In this document: piece after piece, positions 57,101 through 64,000 of the stretch
Position numbering within the stretch: the first letter of the stretch is position 1
Layout: each line of letters starts with the position of its first letter
Assembly: GCA_938084835.1 (NCBI GenBank)
Contig: CALKER010000017.1
Location: forward strand, 214,949 to 278,948
Direction of reading: 5' to 3'
Origin: an uncultured Thermoguttaceae bacterium
GTDB taxonomy: Bacteria > Planctomycetota > Planctomycetia > Pirellulales > Thermoguttaceae
Length of the DNA stretch: 64,000 nt
The notes under the pieces: generated by a model
The model's input: the letters and a program-made list of their open reading frames with translations, nothing else
Database searches by the model: none
What the model was told of the DNA's origin: nothing
Position numbers and translations under genes: made by a program

Positions 57101-58543
57101 TCAGGGAGCGGCAAAGCCGGTTGACGTCGAGGAGGCCGTGGCACTTGCGGCTTGCGGAAAAAATTCCTGCGTTCCCCCTGCGGCAAACACGTCCTTCGGT
57201 CGCGGGGGAACTATAGTGGCCAGATACTCCGCCAAAACCTCTGCCTCCTCCTCTCGGCCGCACCACGGGGGCATGTAGAAATACGGATCGTTGAGATTGA
57301 CGATTAACTCTTTAATCTGCTTTTTTTCCATTCCCCGCATCAAAGGCGCGACGGCATTATAACCGAAAATGCCGGCGTGACAGTCATTGCAATGATGCAA
57401 AAACAAGGCTTGACCCAATTCCAGGCGGGCTTCCTTAGGGAGCTGGGCGAATCGGCTGTAAACGATGCGACCGTCCTCCACCAGCTCCGGAAAGCGATTC
57501 TGCACATAAGCCCGAGTCCAGACACCCGACTGCAAAAACCCTTCGCGGCGTAGCCGGCTCAGATCGCTTGTAAACACCTGGTTCCCCCAAATCACGTTGT
57601 AAACAACATACGGCTTGCGGATCGCCTCCCGGATAAACTCGGCCAGACTGAAGGCGGCCAGCCCTGTTAGAAACAGAACACCAGCAAAACCGGGGTTTAA
57701 CCACTGAGGGAAGCGGATTGGGCCGACGAAGGTAAGCATAATCACTAGAAAGGTGAGCGCGACAAACAAGAGAGTGAACACGGTTACAACCGGAGCCGAG
57801 CCGATAACGGCCCTGGGCGACTCCGGAAGGTTCAAAAAGCCCCATGCCACACCGATGCCCACAAACAAAACTCCGAGCCCTACCGGCAAGCTCGACCGGC
57901 GTTGCACTAAAATTCGTAATCTTTCCTGGTCCAAAAAGATTGAAGCATGCATATAGACGTAAAGCGACGCCAAAAGGAAGGCCCCTCCGGTCCGAGCGAC
58001 TACTTGTGGCAAAAATTGTGGATTGAGGAAGCCATCCCAAAATTTTTGAGTAGCCGGCCAGGCACCGGGGTGCAGCATAAACGAGGTGATGCCAGTTATA
58101 AGCACCAAACTGACCCAAGCGGCGCCGGCATAAATCCACGCCAAAGCCTGATGAAGCCAGGCCGGAATTCGGCCCCAACAATACAGAAACAGAAAAGCGG
58201 AGCCTAATTCCAGTACGAAGAAAACCCATTCAGTGGCCCAACCGAAAACAAAGGTCTGAATTAAAAGCCCTGTCGCCAACGGACTGCTCAATCCGATCGT
58301 CCACCAGATGCCAACACCCGTAATCGCCCCGAAGACCACTGTCACCAAAATGAAAAAGCGAGCATGCCGTCGCAAATAGGTCAAATAATCTTTATCCCCC
58401 GTGCGGTAGGCGTAGGTTACCTCCCGCGCCAAGAAAAACCCGCCTCCCACCGCGTAATGAGCTACCAGCACGTGCAGAACGGCGATGACGGCAATCAACA
58501 TTGGGCTAGTAAGCCCTGGCACGAACCACCACGGAAAGTACAT
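57101..58543 (-). CDS. Cytochrome bd-type oxidase subunit I-like protein fused to cytochrome c
   Basis: A 480-residue membrane protein. The first ~340 residues have ~9 helices and match CydA-type subunits: two His in helix 1 (LHVLVAHYAVGG, H24 and H29), GITGVG-like AITGVGIWWTIGLSSPLATG and WATEWVFFVLELGSAFLF. A cytochrome c motif CNDCH (385-389) with a later Met (~M424 in YMPPW) forms a fused heme c domain. Classical bd oxidases lack heme c and have the GRQPW quinol loop, not seen here. Such c-type fusions form a separate branch that may take electrons from cytochrome c. ATG 58543 follows GAGGA at 8 bases. Function in O2 or NO reduction is likely but not shown. Confidence 0.8.
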   Translation of the reverse strand: MYFPWWFVPGLTSPMLIAVIAVLHVLVAHYAVGGGFFLAREVTYAYRTGDKDYLTYLRRHARFFILVTVVFGAITGVGIWWTIGLSSPLATGLLIQTFVFGWATEWVFFVLELGSAFLFLYCWGRIPAWLHQALAWIYAGAAWVSLVLITGITSFMLHPGAWPATQKFWDGFLNPQFLPQVVARTGGAFLLASLYVYMHASIFLDQERLRILVQRRSSLPVGLGVLFVGIGVAWGFLNLPESPRAVIGSAPVVTVFTLLFVALTFLVIMLTFVGPIRFPQWLNPGFAGVLFLTGLAAFSLAEFIREAIRKPYVVYNVIWGNQVFTSDLSRLRREGFLQSGVWTRAYVQNRFPELVEDGRIVYSRFAQLPKEARLELGQALFLHHCNDCHAGIFGYNAVAPLMRGMEKKQIKELIVNLNDPYFYMPPWCGREEEAEVLAEYLATIVPPRPKDVFAAGGTQEFFPQAASATASSTSTGFAAP

Positions 58544-59891
58544 AGCCAGTTTCCTCGCGACGAATCCCTTGGAACTAGACGAAACCCCAAACCCATGCCG
58601 GTCCGTCGTGGGGATTACAACAGTTCTTCTCTTGCTCCAGTACCCTGAAAGCAAACGCTAATGTAACGCCACTTGCAGCCAAAAACGATCGGCGCAACGG
58701 GACACGATCAAATCACTCATCCCCCAACAGCTCGGGGCCAAACGACCAAATGTTTGGCTACCAGATCAATCCGAGCAGAGTCCCCCGTCCGACCAGCTTT
58801 TCGCAAATTTCGTCGGCCGTATGTGGTAGAAATTGTACGTGCCGAAAAACGCGGAAGAAAGGCAGCTCGCCCCGATTTTCTTAGTGTGTTCTAACGGCTG
58901 CGGGGAGGGCTATTGTGGTGCGTCGGGACACAGCTCTCATTGGCTGCGTGGAACCTTCGCTGGTCGGCCGCCATCTTTAAGCGTGGCGGCTTCGCTGTCC
59001 AACACCCCAGCCTGACAGGGGGATTGGGGATCGCACGTATTTTTGCCTTGGGAGCAAAGCTCTCTCTTAAACTACCAGTCAGATTCAGGCTCTCAAATTC
59101 AGTTAAGTTCTTGCCCCTAACAGAATCTGCAGCGATTTCGCGATGGCTACCGGAGAAATCATAGCTTGCGAGAGGCTTTCACCAACAATTTTGGCGGCAG
59201 GCTCCGCGGGGTAGGGGTTTGACGACGTCACCCTAATTAGGGGAATTAGATAACACCATGTAGGGGAGGAGCCTAGTACTCGCGCCCGGCTCCAAGGGGG
59301 AGCCAACCGACCATCGGATGAAAAGCATTCTCTCCCCTTACCGGGACGAAGCCGACGCACGGCAGTTCACGGTAGTGAGCGAGACGGATCCCGTCTCCCC
59401 ACCCGGACAGAGCTAGAGTGGCATCGAAGTTTTTTCTGGCCGGGAATCTTACCGAAAACAGGCGGAAAACATTTTGACGTGCTTTGTCAAAGTCGGGTCA
59501 ACGTGTCAGGTGAAAGTGGAACTCGTGAACAGCTTTGCGCGCGGAAAGATTGCCCCCAGTTTATCTTCTACGCCGGAAAGTAGCGGCATCTGTTGGGACG
59601 CGATGTGCGGCGTTTCCGGTTCAATCGCGACGGGCACACATACTAGTTGGCCAGAGGAAAAGCCAGGATGCATTGGTTGAGCAAGTTATCCAGTGGTTAA
59701 CGGCGTGGCAAAGAGCGACTCCGGTCGATAGATCCAAGGGCAACCCGCCACGGAGATTAGTAAGGGAGTCAGTAAGGGGCGGGACATGAGCCGGAGGGCC
59801 TCGGTTGGTTCGTTGCGTATTTTGCTCCCCTATGCCCCATTAATAACTTCGCGCAGAGGCCTAGCAGGCTGCTCGGCCTAACACGCCGGAA
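58544..59891. other. Long intergenic region, no gene seen
   Basis: About 1.35 kb between the oxidase-like and fliA genes, both minus strand. Contains only short overlapping frames and no recognisable RNA, repeat array or terminator. Confidence 0.45.
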
Positions 59892-60674
59892 CTAATCGGC
59901 AAGCTCAGCCTTCCGCTTCGCCAGTTGTTCTTGAAGACGCTGCACAATGGCACTGTGCATCTGGCTGACCCGGCTTTCGGAAAGATCTAATGTGGCCCCA
60001 ATCTCCTTCATTGTTAACTCTTCATAATAGTAGAGGATGATGATCAAGCGCTCATTACGGCTGAGGCCCTTTGTAATCAGGCGCATCAGGTCGGCTTGTT
60101 CCAGCCGCTTAGTGGGATTTTCGCCCTTTTTATCCTCCAGGATGTCGATCTCGCGAACATCCTTATAACTGTCGGTCTCGTACCATTTCTTGTTCAGGCT
60201 AATCAGATTAACAGTGTTGGCCTCGGACATTAGTTTTTCTAATTCTTCCAGGGTAATTCCGAAGTGCTCGGCCAATTCCGTTTCGGTGGGCTGCCGGCCA
60301 AGCTTAGCCTCTAATGTTTGCATCGCCTCGTTCAGCTTGCTGGCTTTGGACCGGACGAGCCGAGGCACCCAATCCATGGTCCGCAGCTCATCGAGCATCG
60401 CCCCACGGATCCGGGGCACACAGTACGTTTCGAACTTGACGCCCCGGTCGAGATCAAAAGCTTCAATGGCATCAATCAGTCCAAAGACCCCGGCAGAAAT
60501 TAGGTCCTCCAAATCCACGCCTTCGGGAAGCCGCGACCAAATCCGCTCGCCATTGTAGCGCACAAGCGGCATATAGATCTCAACAAGCTTGTTGCGGAGC
60601 TCGATGTTGCTTGGATCCTTTTTGTATTCCCGCCACAGTTGCTCCACCTCTGCCGGGGCAAGCGTGCTGATCAT
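59892..60674 (-). CDS. fliA: Flagellar/alternative sigma factor FliA (sigma-28)
   Basis: A 260-residue sigma-28 type factor, directing RNA polymerase to late flagellar promoters. Region 2 shows SAGVFGLIDAIEAFDLDRGVKFETY with PRIRGAMLDELRTMDWVPR; region 3 has ALEAKLGRQPTETELAEHFGI; region 4 has RLIIILYYYEELTMKEIGATLDLSESRVSQMHS. The start is ATG 60674 with AGGGAGGA at 4-5 bases; the frame extends 9 codons further. It is the promoter-distal end of the flagellar set (flhF, flhG-like, small membrane protein). FlgM was not found here. Confidence 0.95.
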   Translation of the reverse strand: MISTLAPAEVEQLWREYKKDPSNIELRNKLVEIYMPLVRYNGERIWSRLPEGVDLEDLISAGVFGLIDAIEAFDLDRGVKFETYCVPRIRGAMLDELRTMDWVPRLVRSKASKLNEAMQTLEAKLGRQPTETELAEHFGITLEELEKLMSEANTVNLISLNKKWYETDSYKDVREIDILEDKKGENPTKRLEQADLMRLITKGLSRNERLIIILYYYEELTMKEIGATLDLSESRVSQMHSAIVQRLQEQLAKRKAELAD

Positions 60675-60844
60675 CGAATCCTCCCTGAATTTCCGCTCCA
60701 AAAAGTCCGAGTATGCCTTCTGAAAGCAACGAACGAAACAACGCCGGCTAGTTCACCCCCGTTTTGGTTTTATACACGCTGTGGTGAAACAGGGATTGGT
60801 TCGCAAATGTGCCCATGAATATTCCCCGGCCCGGCTCTGGGTAT

Positions 60845-61072
60845 TTACTTGGGGACTGAGGGCTTCCGTGCGGCAGGTGCGGATGGCTGATCACCTCGGG
60901 AGCATATTTCACCAGCAACCGTGCCCACTACGAAGCCGATACCGGAGTAGATAAGCAAAAAAATAAAACATCGACTGACGAGGGCATCCTCCGGCGCACC
61001 TTCCAAGATGCCCATCGTCATAGCGGTAACGCTTCCCAATAAGCCCAGAACGATCGCAAAAATCCGTCCCAC
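60845..61072 (-). CDS. Small membrane protein near fliA
   Basis: A 75-residue protein with two hydrophobic helices (~4-22 FAIVLGLLGSVTAMTMGIL and ~33-53 CFIFLLIYSGIGFVVGTVA) and a short polar C-terminus. It has a real-looking composition and lies 170 bp upstream of fliA on the same strand. I believe similar proteins sit near flagellar genes in other planctomycetes, but I cannot name a family. The start is GTG 61072 without a good ribosome binding site. Confidence 0.6.
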   Translation of the reverse strand: MGRIFAIVLGLLGSVTAMTMGILEGAPEDALVSRCFIFLLIYSGIGFVVGTVAGEICSRGDQPSAPAARKPSVPK

Positions 61073-62139
61073 GGGCCGGAATCGAATTTTGCGGTTTTGA
61101 GGTCACATCGCTTGTTTTGGCGTACACAACGTCCCCTTAGTCCATTAATCGGCAGCGGTGAGGCAAAGGTTAATTTTTTCTTCGCATCACCGAGTACCTC
61201 GCATACAAATCGAGTGATGAAAGTAATGAGAATTTCGGCCAAAGGAGGCTTTCCGGGCTAACTCCGTCTGGGTGACCGGGCGCCACTGGGATTGAGTAAT
61301 TCCTGAGGATTGTCCCGCGGTGTTGATGCTTTGAATCTCAAGGAGCTCCGGCGTCAACGCGGAATCGTACCTGCCGGCAAAAGCTTTAGCTCTTCTGCCG
61401 GCCGTTCGCACATTCTGCCGGTAATACCGACACGTGGTTTCATCCCTCGGAGACCACAGCGGAGAGCACTTTTGCGAAGATAATTCGACGGGTGGTACAA
61501 ATCCACCCTAGAGCGCTTTCACACCGGGGCATCTCTTCAAAGCATTTTGAGCCACCGAGGCCGAGTCGACGAGCTTCAGTACCCTTTACTTTCCGTCCGA
61601 AAGGACCGGTCGGACCTGTGCCAGAATTGCTGGCTGCGAGCTCACCGTCGTCCGACTCCTTTCAGCAAAAAAGAAACCCCCAGAAAGCCCACGCTGCGAA
61701 CACAGGTGCAGGCGATGGGCTTAGGCAATCGGAAAAAGCCTTCAAAAATAGTGCGGCCCGAGAGCACCGTGAGCCATTCCCTCGGTTTTGCTCCCCGGAT
61801 GGTCTCCGGCAATAGCGATAAGAACTTGACATTAGGGAAAACAAGCGCCTTCAAAGGGTCGAACAGTGACGTTAGGACATCCTGTCCCGGTCGGTCTCTC
61901 TTCTTTTACTTTGGCGGTCTCTTTTCCTCGAAACGCCGTTACCGGCGGAGGCAGTTGCGTGAAACTGCGATCTTTCGCTGCCTTTCCGGATCACCGGTCT
62001 TAACAACTGCCACAGAACTTTGTTCCCTTTCCCACGCGGCGTGTGAACCGCCGGCCTAGGGAGGCCGTCGCTTGCGAAAGCATCAGCTAAGCCGTCTTCG
62101 CGGAGCGCGGCCGGGACTCTGGTGCCTTCAGCGGGGCAG
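61073..62139. other. 1.07 kb gap inside the flagellar cluster
   Basis: Open frames on both strands overlap and look random. In compact flhF-flhG-fliA clusters no such gap exists, so deletion or erosion of a gene here is possible; I find no remnant I can name. Confidence 0.4.
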
Positions 62140-63069
62140 CTACAAAATGGATGCGGTCCAGAGGGGAATGGCCGAGACGTAGCCCAGTCGTCGAGCCACC
62201 CAAATGAGCCGGCGCCCAACGTGGGCGATGCTCTGGTCGAGCTCTTTCGACTCATTGGCAAACAAATCGCCCGTGGTGCTTCGTGTTCGGACGGAGCCGA
62301 CACCCGGTGGTATAGTGCCGACAAACCACGGGGATATACCGAGGAACTCCTTTAGGGCTCCACTAAGTAACCGAAAAGCTTTATGTGCATGCCTCTTACT
62401 TTCACATTCAACAGCGAGGGCAATGCCAGGCGGATATTCTCGTAGCCGCTTTACTTGCGCATAACAGTCGATGAGATCGTTGCGTGAAACACCGGTGACA
62501 AGGAGCACAAAATGGGATTTTTTCCACCACGAGATGTTCCATAAGGGCCACCGGCGATCACCCGCAACCAGCACCCAATCGTACTGCTGCCCTTTGGGGT
62601 AGGCATGTTCATATGGCAGGGCATGCAGGGGGCAGACACTCTGCACAAAACGCGAAACGATGCGACTGACGCGGGGCCTTTCCAACTTTGGTGATTGCAG
62701 CTTATTTTTATGGCCCGTACCCTCGCTTGATTCCTCAACACAAGAAGGCAGGTCGGTTGCCCGCGAAAGCGCCGCCGCTTGGCTTTGCCCTAGCTCCGTA
62801 CAGTAGTTAACGACAGGACTTGGTAAGGGGGGAATTGCTGGGTTCCATTCCTCACTTTGACCAAACTGTGGCTGGGACAGATGGCAACTTAAAACTTGGT
62901 ATCCTCCATTGGCCAAATGCAAGCCAAGGCGAATTGTGACGCACTCAATTTTCTCTGGTGGTCCGGAACCTGTTACCAGGATCCTAATGGGCTTTGTGTG
63001 CCGAGCGGTGTTTCCTGAGGCTAATCCAACTCCCTGTTTTTCCAATGAGGCCGCCTGATGCTCTTTCAC
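62140..63069 (-). CDS. FlhG/MinD-like protein without a recognisable Walker A motif
   Basis: A 309-residue protein between flhF and fliA, where FlhG (a MinD-type ATPase that sets flagellar number) is expected. The fold outline is visible: IRILVTGSGPPEKIE where MinD has the GKGGVGKT loop, IRLGLHLANGGYQVLSCHLSQ where MinD has LALALAxxGxxVLLVDAD, then YDWVLVAGDRR and FVLLVTGVSRNDLIDCYAQVKRL as in FlhG's switch regions. Both Walker A lysines and the DAD aspartates are gone, so ATP binding is doubtful. A Ser/Pro-rich insert (~80-135) is present. GTG 63069 is chosen (AAGGAAG 6 bases upstream); the open frame extends to 63129. Over 300 intact codons argue against a simple pseudogene. Confidence 0.7.
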   Translation of the reverse strand: MKEHQAASLEKQGVGLASGNTARHTKPIRILVTGSGPPEKIECVTIRLGLHLANGGYQVLSCHLSQPQFGQSEEWNPAIPPLPSPVVNYCTELGQSQAAALSRATDLPSCVEESSEGTGHKNKLQSPKLERPRVSRIVSRFVQSVCPLHALPYEHAYPKGQQYDWVLVAGDRRWPLWNISWWKKSHFVLLVTGVSRNDLIDCYAQVKRLREYPPGIALAVECESKRHAHKAFRLLSGALKEFLGISPWFVGTIPPGVGSVRTRSTTGDLFANESKELDQSIAHVGRRLIWVARRLGYVSAIPLWTASIL

Positions 63070-63313
63070 GTTGGCTTCCTTAATTGCGTGAAGTGTGCCG
63101 AGGAGTAAAGGTCGAGCCAGATTACGCAAACAAGTTCATCCAGCGCAACTCTAAGCTTTAAATCAAGAAGTACCACATCGCAGCCTGGACCTCTGAGGTT
63201 GGAGACGTCGCAGAACCAACCTATCCTCTAGCCCCGGTATCCCACCGGGAGTGCTAGATGCTAGATTTGGCAGCGCCGCCTTCAGAGCTTCAGGTCAGAT
63301 TTGCTCCCATACG

Positions 63314-64000
63314 TCAGCGCCTTTTAACGGACTCCCATCCCAGCAATAGTCTTGCTAGGCGCTGGACCTCTGCCACTTCGATATCGTCCGGTACGTTTTG
63401 TCCGGTAGTCACATAACTTAAAGGCAAATGACAACTTCGGAGAACTGGCAGCAAGTGGCCTAAGGTACCTGCCTCATCCAGTTTCGTCACGATCAGGGCT
63501 GTCGTGCCCACAGCGGCGAATTGTTCGGCTGTAAGCTGCAGAGTTCGCGGCGCCGCCACCGCACTGAGGACAAGATGCACTTCATCCGCTCCCGCCTCTG
63601 TAAGAAACGCCTTAAGCTCCTGCAATTTGATTTCGTCGCGAGGACTTCGTCCGGCCGTGTCCATGAGAACGAGGTCCAGATGCTCCACGCGCCGAATGGT
63701 CTCCCGCATCTCGCGGGGTGTTGCCACGACGTGCATGGGCAGATCGATGATCTCTGCATAAGTTCGCAATTGCTCCACCGCTGCGATGCGGTAGGTGTCC
63801 ACAGTGATTAGCCCAACGTTTCGCCTTTCCCTGAGGCGATAATGTGCGGCCAATTTGGCGATTGTGGTGGTCTTCCCCACACCCGTCGGCCCCACAAGAG
63901 CCACAAGACGCCGTTGACCCGGTTGCACCTTGATCGGCCCGGTTGTCGACAACTGCTCCTCTACAAGCCGGCCTAAATGGGTTTGAAGAAGCTTTGGGTC
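63314..64000 (-). CDS. flhF: Flagellar biosynthesis GTPase FlhF (partial at window edge)
   Basis: The C-terminal ~228 residues of FlhF, an SRP-type GTPase that places flagella. G1 GPTGVGKTTTIAKLAAHY, the VDTYRIAAVEQL region, G3 MDTAGRS and G4 TKLDEAG are all present, and the family's C-terminal TTGQNVPDDIEVA with the R-rich end. The frame is open at base 64000, so the B and N domains lie outside the window. It precedes the flhG-like gene in the same direction, as in polar-flagellated bacteria. Confidence 0.95.
   Translation of the reverse strand, partial: DPKLLQTHLGRLVEEQLSTTGPIKVQPGQRRLVALVGPTGVGKTTTIAKLAAHYRLRERRNVGLITVDTYRIAAVEQLRTYAEIIDLPMHVVATPREMRETIRRVEHLDLVLMDTAGRSPRDEIKLQELKAFLTEAGADEVHLVLSAVAAPRTLQLTAEQFAAVGTTALIVTKLDEAGTLGHLLPVLRSCHLPLSYVTTGQNVPDDIEVAEVQRLARLLLGWESVKRR

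Noticed and set aside
61547-62059. 170-codon open frame inside the flagellar gap
   Set aside because: Basic, Ser/Arg-rich and unlike any protein; overlaps several frames on the other strand and has no ribosome binding site.

Overview
This 64 kb window is chromosomal DNA of a bacterium that I place in the Planctomycetota. That is an inference from gene content: a Tat-exported Gfo/Idh/MocA oxidoreductase, a PhoD-like phosphatase, a stand-alone Ser/Thr kinase, a UroD-family methyltransferase, a bd-oxidase-like subunit fused to cytochrome c, an rpsP-trmD-rplS cluster without rimM, and mostly unlinked housekeeping genes. A warm or anaerobic habitat is possible (DUF438/hemerythrin protein, thioredoxin-linked permease), but the sequence does not prove it. 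No rRNA, phage, CRISPR array or intact insertion sequence is visible. The supported genes cover about 39 kb (about 61%, added by hand), so the window is unusually rich in long non-coding or eroded stretches.

Layout. 1-4.3 kb: the 3' end of an RND pump gene, a collapsed IS5-like element with perfect terminal repeats, then eroded DNA with one fragment of a sugar-binding-type domain. 4.3-9 kb: PhoD-like phosphatase, a degraded tRNA-Arg-like sequence, short tandem repeats, a broken membrane-protein gene and an O6-alkylguanine-DNA alkyltransferase. 9.5-20.1 kb: two ArnT/PMT-type membrane glycosyltransferases, a Ser/Thr kinase, YjbQ, an exported oxidoreductase, a DHH-like protein and ThpR. 20.6-24 kb: acetyl-CoA synthetase with its terminator, and a single-domain response regulator. 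24-26.7 kb: repeat-bearing empty DNA. 26.7-29.4 kb: an ArsR repressor, a large permease and a small CxxC thioredoxin, on one strand and probably one metalloid-resistance or redox module.

30.6-33.2 kb: the ribosomal cluster rpsP-trmD-rplS-yraN. 33.3-41.1 kb: UroD-family methyltransferase, dapB, threonine synthase, a MATE exporter, a Coa1-like membrane protein and a XerC/D recombinase. 41.9-45.8 kb: a small conserved protein, a lipoprotein and ispG. 47-49.6 kb: a receiver-like protein without its phosphorylatable Asp, followed by a DUF438/hemerythrin/PAS sensor. 50.2-58.5 kb: four genes on the minus strand: a CydA-like/cytochrome c fusion, a partner membrane protein, an RND adaptor and an RND pump. 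59.9-64 kb: flagellar regulators FlhF (partial), an FlhG/MinD-like protein without a recognisable Walker A motif, a small membrane protein and the sigma factor FliA.

The best candidates for new biology are the oxidase-like/RND locus, the P-loop-less FlhG-like protein between flhF and fliA, and the Asp-less receiver beside the DUF438 sensor. All calls come from reading the sequence; no database search was run.
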